Assembly: GCA_021464245.1 (NCBI GenBank)
Contig: JADCRB010000011.1
Coordinates: 1,184,131-1,248,130, forward strand
Reading direction: 5' to 3'
DNA: 64,000 nt
Source of the DNA: Carallia brachiata
Lineage: Eukaryota > Streptophyta > Magnoliopsida > Malpighiales > Rhizophoraceae
Below, one piece after another: positions 14,265-28,793 of this stretch. The notes beneath the pieces were generated by a model, which saw only the letters and a program-made list of their open reading frames with translations, searched no databases and was not told where the DNA came from. The first letter of the stretch is position 1. Every line of letters starts with the position of its first letter. Both the position numbers and the translations under genes were made by a program.

Positions 14265-17200
14265 ATTTGAGTGAATTAAGCGCATTTAACTCCCCAAAGG
14301 TTTAAAAATGCTTTTTACATTGAAATTAATGGTTTTTGTAAGCATTTATACTTCATTTAAGTTAAATTTGACTTAAATAAGCCGTTAAAATGAAGAAAAT
14401 CACTTATTTGCAAGAAATAAAGTGATTTGACCCCTTTGTTCATGCCACAAATAGTCTTATGCAACTAATAAAAGAAACCATGATCAATTAAACACTTATT
14501 AGAGTGAATTAAGCGCATTTAACTCCCCAAAAGGTTGTGAAAAAATGCTTTTTACATTGAAATTAATTGTTTTTGTAAGCATTTATACTTCATTTAAGTT
14601 AAATTTGGGTTAAATAAGCCATTAAATGAAAGAAAATTACTTATTTGCAAGAAATAAAGTGATTTGACCCCTTTGTTCACGCCACAATAGTCTTATGCAA
14701 CTAGTAAATGCAAATCATGATCAATTACACTTATTAGAGTGAATTAAGCGCTTTTAACCCCAAAAGCTGTTAAAATGGTTTTACATTGAAATTAATGGTT
14801 TTTGTAAGCATTTATACTTCATTTAAGATAAATTTGGGTTAAATAAGCGCGTTAAATGAAAGAAAATCACTTATTGCAAGAAATAAAGTGATTTGACCCC
14901 TTTGTTCACGCCACAAATTGTCTTATGCAACTAATAAATGCAAATCATGATCAACTACACACTTATTAGAGGGAACTGATTGCCTTTAACTCTCTAAAAG
15001 GTGTTGGAAATGGTTTTTACATAGAAATTAAAGGTTTTTGTAAGCATTTACCCTTCATTATGTTCAATTTGGATTAAATAAGCCACCAAAGTGGACGAAA
15101 ATCACTTATTTACAAGAAATAAAGTGATTTGACTCCTTTATTCATGCCACAAATGGTCTTATGCAACTAATAAACGCAAATCATGATCAATTGCACTCTT
15201 ATTAGAGGGAACTGATTGCCTTCAACTCTCTAAAAGGTGTTGAAAATGGTTTTTACATTGAAATTAAAGGTATTTGTAAGCATTTAACCTTCATTATGTT
15301 CAATTTGGGTTAAATAAGCCACCAAAGTGGACGAAAATCACTTATTTACAGGAAATAAAGTGATTTGACCCCTTTATTCATGCCACAAATGGTCTTATGC
15401 AACTAATAAATGCAAATCGTGATCGATTGCACACTTATTAGAGTGAATAAGCGCATTTAACTCCCAAAATGTCTTAAAAATACTTTTCACATTGAAATTA
15501 AAGGTTTTTTGTAAGCATTTATACTTCATTTAAGATAAATTTGGGTTAATAAGCCGTTAAAGTGAAAGAAAATCACTTATTTGCAAGAAATAAAGTGATT
15601 TGACCCCGTTGTTCACGCCACAAATAGTCTTATACAATAAATGCAAATCATGATCAATTACACACTTATTAGAGTGAATTAAACGCATTTAACTCTCCAA
15701 AATGTGTTGAAATGGTTTTAATTAGAAATTAAAGGTTTTTGTAAGCATTTATCATTCATTTATGTTCATTTAGGTTAAATAAGCCATCAAAGTGGAAGAA
15801 AATCACTTATTTACAAGAAATAAAGTGATTTGACTCCTTTATTCATGCCACAAATGGTCTTATGCAACTAATAAACGAAGTCATGATCAATTGCACTCTT
15901 ATTAGAGGGAAATTGATTGCTTTAACTCTCTAAAAGGTGTTGAAAATGGTTTCTACATTGAAATTAAAGGTATTTGTAAGCAGTTAACCTTCATTATGTT
16001 CAATTTGGGTTAAATAAGCCACCAAAGTGGACGAAAATCACTTATTTACAGGAAATAAAGTGATTGACCCCGATTCATGCCACAAATGGCTTAGCAACTA
16101 ATAAATGCAAATCGTGATCGATTGCATACTTATTAGAGTGAATTAAGCGCATTTAACTCCCCAAAATGTCTTAAAATACTTTCACACATTGAAATTAATG
16201 GTTTTTGTAAACATTTATACTTTATTTAAGTAAAATTTGGGTTAAATAAGCCGTTAAAATGAAACAAAATCACTTATTTGCAAGAAATAAAGTGATTTGA
16301 CCCCTTTGTTCAAGCCACAAATAGTCTTATGCAACTAATAAATGCAAAATCATGATCAATTACACACTTATTGAGTGAATTAAACGCATTAACTCTCCAA
16401 AATGTGTTGGAAATGGTTTTTACATAGAAATTAAAGGTTTTTGTAAGCATTTATCCTTCATTATGTTCATTTGGTTAAATAAGCCACCAAAGTGAACGAA
16501 AATCACTTATCTACAAGAAATAAAGTGATTTGACCCCTTTATTATTCATGCCACAAATTGTCTTATGCAACTAATAAAAAAGCAAATTATGATCAATTAC
16601 AACACTTATTTGAGTGAATTAAGCGCATTTAAACTCCCCCAAGGTGTTTAAAAATGCTTTTTACATTGAAATTAATGGTTTTTGTAAGCATTATACTTCA
16701 TTTAAGTTAAATTTGACTTAAATAAGCCGTTAAAATGAAAGAAAATCACTTATTTGCAAGAAATAAAGTGATTTGACCCCTTTGTTCATGCCACAAATAG
16801 TCTTATGCAACTTAAAGCAAACCATGATCAATTAAACACTTATTAGAGTGAATTAAGCGCATTTAACTCCCCAAAAGGTGTGAAAAATGCTTTTTACATT
16901 GAAATTAATTGTTTTTGTAAGCATTTATACTTCATTTAAGTTAAATTTGGGTTAAATAAGCCATTAAAATGAAAGAAAATTACTTATTTGCAAGAAATAA
17001 AGTGATTTGACCCCTTTGTTCACGCCACAAATAGTCTTATGCAACTAGTAAATGCAAATCATGATCAATTATACACTTATTAGAGTGAATTAAGCGCATT
17101 TAACTCCCCAAAAGCTGTTAAAAATGCTTTTTACATTGAAATTAATGGTTTTTGTAAGCATTTATACTTCATTTAAGATAAATTTGGGTTAAATAAGCCG

Positions 17201-19200
17201 TTAAAATGAAAGAAAATCACTTATTTGCAAGAAATAAAGTGATTTGACCCCTTTGTTCACGCCACAAATAGTCTTATGCAACTAATAAATGCAAATCATG
17301 ATCAACTACACACTTATTAGAGGGAACTGATTGCCTTTAACTCTCTAAAGAGTTGGAAATGGTTTTTACATAGAATTAAAGGTTTTTGTAAGCATTTACC
17401 CTTCATTATGTTCAATTTGGGTTAAATAAGCCACCAAAGTGGACGAAAATCACTTATTTACAAGAAATAAAGTGATTTGACTCCTTTATTCATGCCACAA
17501 ATGGTCTTATGCAACTAATAAACGCAAATCATGATCAATTGCACTCTTATTAGAGGGAACTGATTGCCTTCAACTCTCTAAAAGGTGTTGAAAATGGTTT
17601 TTACATTGAAATTAAAGGTATTTGTAGCATTTAACCTTCATTATGTTCAATTTGGGTTAAATAAGCCACCAAAGTGGACGAAAACACTTATTTACAGGAA
17701 ATAAAGTGATTTGACCCCTTATTCATGCCACAAATGGTCTTATGCAACTAATAAATGCAAATCGTGATCGATTGCACACTTATTAGAGTGAATTAAGCGC
17801 ATTTAACTCCCCAAAATGTCTTAAAAATACTTTTCACATTGAAATTAAAGGTTTTTGTAAGCATTTATACTTCATTTAAGATAATTTGGGTTAAATAAGC
17901 CGTTAAAGTGAAAGAAAATCACTTATTTGCAAGAAATAAAGTGATTTGACCCCGTTGTTCACGCCACAATAGTCTTATGCAACTAATAAATGCAAATCAT
18001 GATCAATTACACACTTATTAGAGTGAATTAAACGCATTTAACTCTCCAAAATGTGTTGGAAATGGTTTTTACATAGAAATTAAAGGTTTTTGTAAGCATT
18101 TATCATTCATTTATGTTCCATTTAGGTTAAATAAGCCATCAAAGTGGAAGAAAATCACTTATTTACAAGAAATAAAGTGATTTGACTCCTTTATTCATGC
18201 CACAAATGGTCTTATACAACTAATAAACGCAAGTCATGATCAATTGCACTCTTATTAGAGGGAATTGATTGCCTTTAACTCTCTAAAAGGTGTTGAAAAT
18301 GGTTTTTACATTGAAATTAAAGGTATTTGTAAGCATTTAACCTTCATTATGTTCAATTTGGGTTAAATAAGCCACCAAAGTGGACGAAAATCTTATTTAC
18401 AGGAAATAAAGTGATTTGACCCCTTTATTCATGCCACAAATGGTCTTATGCAACTAATAAATGCAAATCGTGATCGATTGCATACTTATTAGAGTGAATT
18501 AAGCGCATTTAACTCCCCAAAATGTCTTAAAAATACTTTTCACATTGAAATTAATGGTTTTTGTAAACATTTATACTTTATTTAAGTAAAATTTGGGTTA
18601 AATAAGCCGTTAAAATGAAACAAAATCACTTATTTGCAAGAAATAAAGTGATTTGACCCCTTTGTTCACGCCACAAATAGTCTTATGCAACTAATAAATG
18701 CAAATCATGATCAATTACACACATATTAGAGTGAATTAAACGCATTTAACTCTCCAAAATGTGTTGGAAATGGTTTTTACATAGAAATTAAAGGTTTTTG
18801 TAAGCATTTATCCTTCATTATGTTCAATTTGGGTTAAATAAGCCACCAAAGTGAACGAAAATCACTTATCTACAAGAAATAAAGTGATTTGACCCCTTTA
18901 TTCATGCCACAAATTGTCTTATGCAACTAATAAAAGCAAATCATGATCAATTACACACTTATTTGAGTGAATTAAGCGCATTTAACTCCCCCAAAGGTGT
19001 TAAAAATGCTTTTTACATTGAAATTAATGGTTTTTGTAAGCATTTATACTTCATTTAAGTTAAATTTGACTTAAATAAGCCGTTAAAATGAAAGAAAATC
19101 ACTTATTTGCAAGAAATAAAGTGATTTGACCCCTTTGTTCATGCCACAAATAGTCTTATGCAACTAATAAAAGCAAACCATGATCAATTAAACACTTATT
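14265..19200 (+). repeat. 10-monomer higher-order repeat, period ~2.35 kb, two full copies
   Basis: Several rare variants recur together at this spacing. ACTTATTTGAGTGAATT begins at 14261, 16604 and 18958 (steps of 2343 and 2354). AATTTGACTTAAATAAGCC lies near 14368, 16712 and 19070. AAACCATGATCAATTAAAC lies near 14490, 16835 and 19190. The variant GAACTGATTGCCTTCAACTC occurs near 15220 and 17560. The first copy carries many more small indels than the second, which could be age, lack of homogenisation or base-calling error. The same rare variants reappear near 58.6-58.9 kb in segment 5. Confidence 0.85.
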
Positions 19201-22200
19201 AGAGTGAATTAAGCGCATTTAACTCCCCAAAAGGTGTGAAAAATGCTTTTTACATTGAAATTAATGGTTTTTGTAAGCATTTATACTTCATTTAAGTTAA
19301 ATTTGGGTTAAATAAGCCGTTAAAATGAAAGAAAACTATATTGCAAGAAATAAAAGTGATTTGACCCCTTTGTTCATGCCACAAATAGTCTTATGCAACT
19401 AATAAAAGCAAACCATGATCAATTACACACTTATTAGAGTGAATTAAGCGCATTTAACTCCCCAAAAGGTGTTAAAAATGATTTTTACATTGAAATTAAT
19501 GGTTTTTGTAAGCATTTATACGTCATTTAACTTAAATTTGGGTTAAATAAGCCGTTAAAATGAAAGAAAATCACTTATTTGCAAGAAATAAAGTGATTTG
19601 AGCCCTTTGTTCACGCCACAAATAGTCTTATGCAACTGATAAATGCAAATCATGATCAATTACACACTTATTAGAGTGAATTAACCGCATTTAACTCTCC
19701 AAAATGTGTTGGAAATAGTTTTTACATAGAAATTAAAGGTTTTTGTAAGCATTTATCCTTCATTTATGTTCAATTTAGGTTAAATAAGCCATCAAAGTGG
19801 AAGAAAATCACTTATTTACAAGAAATAAAGTGATTTGACTCCTTTATTCATGCCACAAATGGTCTTATGCAACTAATAAACGCAAATCATGATCAATTGC
19901 ACTCTTATTATAGGGAATAGATTGCCTTTAACTCTCTAAAAGGTGTTGAAAATGGTTTTTACATTGAAATTAAAGGTTTTTGTAAGCATTTATCCTTCAT
20001 TTATGTTCAATTTAGGTTAAATAAGCCATCAAAGAGGAAGAAAATCACTTATTTATAAAAAATAAAGTGATTTGACTCCTTTATTCATGCCACAAATAGT
20101 CTTATGCAACATATGAACGCAAATCATGATCAATTGCACTCTTATTAGAGGGAATTGATTGCCTTTAACTCTCTAAAAGGTGTTGAAAATGGTTTTTACA
20201 TTGAAATTAAAGGTATTTGTAAGCATTTAACCTTCATTTATGTTGAATTTGGGTGAAATAAGCCATCAAAGTGGACGAAAATCACTTATTTACAGGAAAT
20301 AAAGTGATTTGACCCCTTTATTCATGCCACAAATGGTCTTATGCACTAATAAATGCAAATCGTGATCGATTGCACACTTATTAGAGTGAATTAAGCGCAT
20401 TTAACTCCCCAAAATGTCTTAAAAATGCTTTTCACATTGAAATTAATGGTTTTTGTAAACATTTATACTTCATTTAAGTTAAACTTGGGTTAAATAAGCC
20501 GTTAAAATGAAAGAAAATCACTTATTTGCAAGAAATAAAGTGATTTGACCCCTTTGTTCACGCCACAAATAGTCTTATGCAACTAATAAATGCAAATCAT
20601 GATCAATTACCCACTTATTAGAGTGAATTAAGCGCATTTAATTCCTCAAAAGGTGTTAAAAATGCTTTTCACATTGAAATTAATGGTTTTTGTAAGCATT
20701 TACACTTCATTTAAGTTAAATTTGGGTTAAATAACCCGTTAAAATGTATGAAAATCACTTATTTGTAAGAAATAAAGTGATTTGACCCCTTTGTTCATCC
20801 CACAAATAGTCTTATGCAACTAATAAAAGCAAATCATGATCAATTACACACTTATTAGAGTGAATTAAGCGCATTTAACTACCCAAAAGGTGTGAAAAAT
20901 GCTTTTTACATTGAAATTAATGGTTTTTGTAAGCATTTAACCTTCATTTATGTTCAATTTGGGTTAAATAAGCCATCAAAGTGGACGAAAATCACTTGTT
21001 TACAGGAAATAAAGTGATTTGACCCCTTTATTCATGCCACAAATGGTCTTATGCAACTAATAAATGCAAATCGTGATCGATTGCACACTTATTAGAGTGA
21101 ATTAAGCGCATTTAACTCCCCAAAATGTCTTAAAAATGTTTTTCACATTGAAATTAATGGTTTTTGTAAGCATTTATACTTCATTTAAGTTAAATAAGCC
21201 GTTAAAATGAAAGAAAATCACTTATTTGGAAGAAATAAAGTGATTTGACCCCTTGTTCATGCCACAAATAGTCTTGTGCAACTAATAAAAGCAAATCATG
21301 ATCAATTACACACTTGTTAGAGTGAATTAAGCGCATTTAACTCCCCAAAAGGTGTTAAAAATGCTTTTTACATTGAAATTAATGGTTTTTGTAAGCATTT
21401 ATACTTCATTTAAGTTAAATTTGGGTTAAATAAGCCGTTAAAATGAAAGAAAATCACTTATTTGCAAGAAATAAAGTGATTTGACCCCTTTGTTCACGCC
21501 ACAAATAGTCTTATGCAACTAATAAATGCAAATCATGATGAATTACACACTTATTAGAGTGAATTCAACGCATTTAACTCTCAAAAATGTGTTGGAAATG
21601 GTTTTTACATAGAAATTAAAGGTTTTTGTAAGCATTTATCATTCATTTATGTTCAATTTAGGTTAAATAAGCCATCAAAGTGGAAGAAAATCACTTATTT
21701 ACAAGAAATAAAGTGATTTACCCCTTTATTCATGCCACAAATGGTCTTATGCAACTAATAAACGCAAATCATGATCAATTGCACTCTTATTAGAGGGAAT
21801 TGATTGCCTTTAACTCTCTAAAAGGTGTTGAAAATGGTTTTTACATTGAAATTAAAGGTATTTGTAAGCATTTAACCTTCATTATGTTCAATTTGGGTTA
21901 AATAAGCCACCAAAGTGGACGAAACTCACTTATTTACAGGAAATAAAGTGATTTGACCCCTTTATTCATGCCACAAATGGTCTTATGCAACTAATAAATG
22001 CAAATCGTGATCGATTGCACACTTATTAGAGTGAATTAAGCGCATTTAACTCCCCAAAATGTCTTAAAAATACTTTTCACAATATAATGAATTTTTTTTG
22101 CAAACATTTATACTTCATTTAAGTAAAATTTGTTTAAATAAGCCGTTAAAATGAAAAAATCACTTATTTGCAAGAAATAAAGTGATTTGACCCCTTTGTT

Positions 22201-25200
22201 CACGCCACAAATAGTCTTATGCAACTAATAAATGCAAATCATGATCAATTACACACTTATTAGAGTGAATTAAACGCATTTAACTCTCCAAAATGTGTTG
22301 GAAATGGTTTTTACATAGAAATTAAAGGTTTTTGTAAGCATTTATCCTTCATTTATGTTCAATTTAGGTTAAATAAGCCATCAAAGTCGAAGAAAATCAC
22401 TTATTTAAGAAATAAGTGATTTGACTCCTTTATTCATGCCACAAATGGTCTTATGCAACTAATAAACGCAAATCATGATCAATTGCACTCTTATTAGAGG
22501 GAATTGATTGCCTTTAACTCTCTAAAAGGTGTTGAAAATGGTTTTTACATTGAAATTAAAGGTATTTGTAAGCATTTAACCTTCATTTATGTTCAATTTG
22601 GGTTAAATAAGCCATCAAAGTGGACGAAAATCACTTATTTACAGAAATAAAGTGATTTGACCCCTTATTCATGCCACAAATGGTCTATGCAACTAATAAA
22701 TGCAAATCGTGATCGATTGCACACTTATTAGAGTGAATTAAGCGCATTTAACTCCTCAAAAGGTGTTAAAAATGCTTTTTACATTGAAATTAATGGTTTT
22801 TGTAAATATTTATACTTCATTTAAGTTAAATTTGGGTTAAATAAGCCGTTAAAATGAAAGAAAATCACTTCTTTGCAAGAAATAAAGTGATTTGACCCCT
22901 TTGTTCATGCCACAAATAGTCTTATGCAACTAATAAAAGCAAATCATGATCAATTACACACTTATTAGAGTGAATTAAGCGCATTTAACTCCTCCAAAGG
23001 TGTTAAAAATGCTTTTTACATTAAAATTAATGGTTTTTGTAAGCATTTATACTTCATTTAAGTTAAATTTTGGTTAAATAAGCCGTTAAAATGAAAGAAA
23101 ATCACTTATTTGCAAGAAATAAAGTGATTTGACCCCTTTGTTCACGCCACAAATAGTCTTATGCAACTAATAAATGCAAATCATGATCAATTACACACTT
23201 ATTAGAGTGAATTAACCGCATTTAACTCTCCAAAATGTGTTGGAAATAGTTTTTACATAGAAATTAAAGGTTTTTGTAAGCATTTATCCTTCATTTATGT
23301 TCAATTTAGGTTAAATAAGCCATCAAAGTGGAAGAAAATCACTTATTTACAAGAAATAAAGTGATTTGACTCCTTTATTCATGCCACAAATGGTCTTATG
23401 CAACTTATGAACGCAAATCATGATCAATTGCACTCTTATTAGAGGGAATTGATTGCCTTTAACTCTCTAAAAGGTGTTGAAAATGGTTTTTACATTGAAA
23501 TTAAAGGTATTTGTAAGCATTTAACCTTCATTTTGTTCAATTTGGGTTAAATAAGCCATCAAAGTGGACGAAAATCACTTATTTACAGGAAATAAAGTGA
23601 TTTGACCCCTTTATTCATGCCACAAATGGTCTTATGCAACTAATAAATGCAAATCGTGATCGATTGCACACTTATTAGAGTGAATTAAGCGCATTTAACT
23701 CCCCAAAATGTCTTAAAATGCTTTTGACATTGAAATTAATGGTTTTTGTAAGCATTTATACTTCATTTAAGTTAAATTTGGGTTAAATAAGCCGTTAAAA
23801 TGAAAGAAAATCACTTATTTGCAAGAAATAAAGTGATTTGACCCCTTTGTTCATGCCACAAATAGTCTTATGCAACTAATAAATGCAAATCATGATCAAT
23901 TACACACTTATTAGAGTGAATTAAGCGCATTTAACTCCCCAAAAGGTTAAAAATGCTTTTTACATTGAAATTAATGGTTTTTGTAAGCATTTATACTTCA
24001 TTTAAGTTAAATTTGGGTTAAATAAGCCGTTAAAATGAAAGAAAATCACTTATTTGCAAGAAATAAAGTGATTTGACCCCTTTGTTCATGCCACAAATAG
24101 TCTTATGCAACTAATAAATGCAAATCATGATCAATTACACACTTATTAGAGTGAATTAACGCATTTAACTCTCCAAAATGTTAAATGGTTTTTACATAGA
24201 AATTAAAGGTTTTTGTAAGCATTTATCCTTCATTTATGTTCAATTTAGGTTAAATAAGCCATCAAAGTGAAGAAAATCACTTATTTACAAGAAATAAAGT
24301 GATTTGACCCCTTTATTCATGCCACAAATGGTCTTATGCAACTAATAAACGCAAATCATGATCAATTGCACTCTATATAGGAATAGATTGCCTTTAACTC
24401 TCTAAAAGGTGTTGAAAATGGTTTTTACATTGAAATTAAAGGTTTTTGTAAGCATTTATCCTTCATTATGTTCAATTTGGTTAAATAAGCCATCAAAGTG
24501 GAAGAAAATCACTTATTTAAAGAAATAAAGTGATTTGACCCTTTCATGCCACAAATGTCTTATGCAACATATGCGCAAATCATGATCAATTGCACTCTTA
24601 TTAGAGGGAATTGATTGCCTTTAACTCTCTAAAAGGTGTTGAAAATGGTTTTTACATTGAAATTAAAGGTATTTGTAAGCATTTAACCTTCATTTGTTAA
24701 TTTGGGTTAAATAAGCCATCAAAGTGGACGAAAATCACTTATTTACAGGAAATAAAGTGATTTGACCCCTTTATTCATGCCACAAATGGTCTTATGCAAC
24801 TAATAAATGCAAATCGTGATCGATTGCACACTTATTAGAGTGAATTAAGCGCATTTAACTCCCCAAAATGTCTTAAAAATGCTTTTCACATTGAAATTAA
24901 TGGTTTTTGTAAACATTTATACTTCATTTAAGTTAAATTTGGGTTAAATAAGCCGTTAAAATGAAAGAAAATCACTTATTTGCAAGAAATAAAGTGATTT
25001 GACCCCTTTGTTCACGCCACAAATAGTCTTATGCAACTAATAAATGCAAATCATGATCAATTACCCACTTATTAGAGTGAATTAAGCGCATTTATCCCAA
25101 AAGGTGTTAAAAATGCTTTTACATTGAAATTAATGGTTTTTGTAAGCATTTACACTTCATTTAAGTTAAATTTGGGTTAAATAAGCCGTTAAAAGTAAGA

Positions 25201-28200
25201 AAATCACTTATTTAAGAAATAAAGTGATTTGACCCCTTTGTTCATGCCACAAATAGTCTTATGCAACTAATAAAAGCAAATCATGATCAATTACACACTT
25301 ATTAGAGTGAATTAAGCGCATTTAACTCCTCAAAAGGTGTTAAAAATGCTTTTTACATTGAAATTAATGGTTTTTGTAAGCATTTAACCTTCATTTATGT
25401 TAATTTGGGTTAAATAAGCCATCAAAGTGGAAGAAAATCACTTATTTACAGGAAATAAAGTGATTTGACCCCTTTATTCATGCCACAAATGGTCTTATGC
25501 AACTAATAAATGCAAATCGTGATCGATTACACTTATTAGAGTGAATTAAGCGCATTTAACTCCCCAAAATGTCTTAAAAATGCTTTTCACATTGAAATTA
25601 ATGGTTTTTGTAAGCATTTATACTTCATTTAAGTTAAATAAGCCGTTAAAATGAAAGAAAATCACTTATTTGGAAGAAATAAAGTGATTTGACCCCTTTG
25701 TTCATGCCACAAATAGTCTTGTGCAACTAATAAAAGCAAATCATGATCAATTACACACTTATTAGAGTGAATTAAGCGCATTTAACTCCCCAAAAGGTGT
25801 TAAAAATGCTTTTACATTGAAATTAATGGTTTTTGTAAGCATTTATACTTCATTTAAGTTAAATTTGGGTTAAATAAGCCGTTAAAATGAAAGAAAATCA
25901 CTTATTTGCAAGAAATAAAGTGATTTGACCCCTTTGTTCACGCCACAAATAGTCTTATGCAACTAATAAATGCAAATCATGATCAATTACACACTTATTA
26001 GAGTGAATTAACGCATTTAACTCTCAAAATGTGTTGGAAATGGTTTTTACATAGAAATTAAAGGTTTTTGTAAGCATTTATCATTCATTTATGTTCAATT
26101 TAGGTTAAATAAGCCATCAAAGTGGAAGAAAATCACTTATTTACAAGAAATAAAGTGATTTAACTCCTTTATTCATGCCACAAATGGTCTTATGCAACTA
26201 ATAAACGCAAATCATGATCAATTGCACTCTTATTAGAGGGAATTGATTGCCTTTAACTCTCTAAAAGGTGTTGAAAATGGTTTTTACATTGAAATTAAAG
26301 GTATTTGTAAGCATTTAACCTTCATTATGTTCAATTTGGGTTAAATAAGCCACCAAAGTGGACGAAACTCACTTATTTACAGGAAATAAAGTGATTTGAC
26401 CCCTTTATTCATGCCACAAATGGTCTTATGCAACTAATAAATGCAAATCGTGATCGATTGCACACTTATTAGAGTGAATTAAGCGCATTTAACTCCCCAA
26501 AATGTCTTAAAAATACTTTTCACATTGAAATTAATATTTTTTGCAAACATTTATACTTCATTTAAGTAAAATTTGTTTTAAATAAGCCGTTAAAATGAAA
26601 CAAAATCACTTATTTGCAAGAAATAAAGTGATTTGACCCCTTTGTTCACGCCACAAATAGTCTTATGCAACTAATAAATGCAAATCATGATCAATTACAC
26701 ACTTATTAGAGTGAATTAAACGCATTTAACTCTCCAAAATGTGTTGGAAATGGTTTTTACATAGAAATTAAAGGTTTTTGTAAGCATTTATCCTTCATTT
26801 ATGTTCAATTTAGGTTAAATAAGCCATCAAAGTCGAAGAAAATCACTTATTTTCAAGAAATAAAGTGATTTGACTCCTTTATTCATGCCACAAATGGTCT
26901 TATGCAACTAATAAACGCAAATCATGATCAATTGCACTCTTATTAGAGGGAATTGATTGCCTTTAACTCTCTAAAAGGTGTTGAAAATGGTTTTTACATT
27001 GAAATTAAAGGTATTTGTAAGCATTTAACCTTCATTTATGTTCAATTTGGGTTAAATAAGCCATCAAAGTGGACGAAAATCACTTATTTACAGGAAATAA
27101 AGTGATTTGACCCCCTTATTCATGCCACAAATGGTATTATGCAACTAATAAATGCAAATCGTGATCGATTGCACACTTATTAGAGTGAATTAAGCGCATT
27201 TAACTCCTCAAAAGGTGTTAAAAATGCTTTTTACATTGAAATTAATGGTTTTTGTAAATATTTATACTTCATTTAAGTTAAATTTGGGTTAAATAAGCCG
27301 TTAAAATGAAAGAAAATCACTTCTTTGCAAGAAATAAAGTGATTTGACCCCTTTGTTCATGCCACAAATAGTCTTATGCAACTAATAAAAGCAAATCATG
27401 ATCAATTACACACTTATTTGAGTGAATTAAGCGCATTTAACTCCTCCAAAGGTGTTAAAAATGCTTTTTACATTAAAATTAATGGTTTTTGTAAGCATTT
27501 ATACTTCATTTAAGTTAAATTTTGGTTAAATAAGCCGTTAAAATGAAAGAAAATCACTTATTTGCAAAAAATAAAGTGATTTGACCCCTTTGTTCACGCC
27601 ACAAATAGTCTTATACAACTAATAAATGCAAATCATGATCAATTACACACTTATTAGAGTGAATTAACCTCATTTAACTCTCCAAAATGTGTTGGAAATA
27701 GTTTTTACATAGAAATTAAAGGTTTTTGTAAGCATTTATCCTTCATTTATGTTCAATTTAGGTTAAATAAGCCATCAAAGTGGAAGAAAATCACTAATTT
27801 ACAAGAAATAAAGTGATTTGACTCCTTTATTTATGCCACAAATGGTCTTATGCAACTTATGAACGCAAATCATGATCAATTGCACTCTTATTAGAGGGAA
27901 TTGATTGCCTTTAACTCTCTAAAAGGTGTTGAAAATGGTTTTTACATTGAAATTAAAGGTATTTGTAAGCATTTAACCTTTATTTTTGTTCAATTTGGGT
28001 TAAATAAGCCATCAAAGTGGACGAAAATCACTTATTTACAGGAAATAAAGTGATTTTACCCCTTTATTCATGCCACAAATGGTCTTATGGAACTAATAAA
28101 TGCAAATCGTGATCGATTGCACACTTATTAGAGTGAATTAAGCGCATTTAACTCCCCAAAATGTCTTAAAAATGCTTTTGACATTGAAATTAATGGTTTT

Positions 28201-28556
28201 TGTAAGCATTTATACTTCATTTAAGTTAAATTTGGGTTAAATAAGCCGTTAAAATGAAAAAAATCACTTATTTGCAAGAAATAAAGTGATTTGACCCCTT
28301 TGTTCATGCCACAAATAGTCTTATGCAACTAATAAAAGCAAATCATGATCAATTACACACTTATTAGAGTGAATTAACCGCATTTAACTCCCCCAAAGGC
28401 GTTAAAAATGCTTTTTACATTTAAATTAATGGTTTTTGTAAGCATTTATACTTCATTTAAGTTAAATTTGGGTTAAATAAGCCGTTAAAATGAAAGAAAA
28501 TCACTTATTTGCAAGAAATAAAGTGATTTGACCCCTTTGTTCATGCCACAAATAGT

Positions 28557-28793
28557 CTTATGCAACTAATAAATGCAAATCATGATCAATTACACATTTA
28601 TTAGAGTGAATTAAACGCATTTAACTCTCCAAAATGTGTTGGAAATGGTTTTTATATAGAAATTAAAGGTTTTTGTAAGCATTTATCCTTCATTTATGTT
28701 CAATTTAGGTTAAATAAGCCATCAAAGTTGAAGAAAATCACTTATTTACAAGAAATAAAGTGATTTGACTCCTTTATTCATGCCACAAATGGT
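28557..28793 (+). repeat. Reference X-type monomer (237 bp)
   Basis: This is a clean X monomer. Its diagnostic stretches are CCAAAATGTGTTGG, a variant of ACATAGAAATTAAAGG (here with TATATAG), CATTTATCCTTCATTTATG and AATTTAGGTTAAATAAGCC. It is the first member of the X-Y-Z cassette and is usually preceded by W monomers. Its length is 237 bases. Confidence 0.85.
28735..28766 (+). repeat. Conserved hairpin dyad, reference copy
   Basis: The left arm AAATCACTTATTT (28735-28747) is the reverse complement of the right arm AAATAAAGTGATTT (28753-28766), apart from one extra T/A in the right arm. The 5-base loop is ACAAG. The same dyad occupies about bases 179-210 of nearly every monomer, so it appears about 270 times in the window. 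The loop varies by subtype (GCAAG, ACAAG, ACAGG, TAAG). The arms are mostly kept, but some subtypes damage them: AAAAAGATTT in segment 2, CACTTAATT and AACGTGATTT in segment 4. I saw no matching compensatory changes, so selection for pairing is not shown. Confidence 0.85.

Noticed and set aside
28735..28766. Bacterial-type transcription terminator at the hairpin
   Set aside because: The stem is AT-rich, no T-run follows it, it occurs in every monomer, and there are no genes to terminate.
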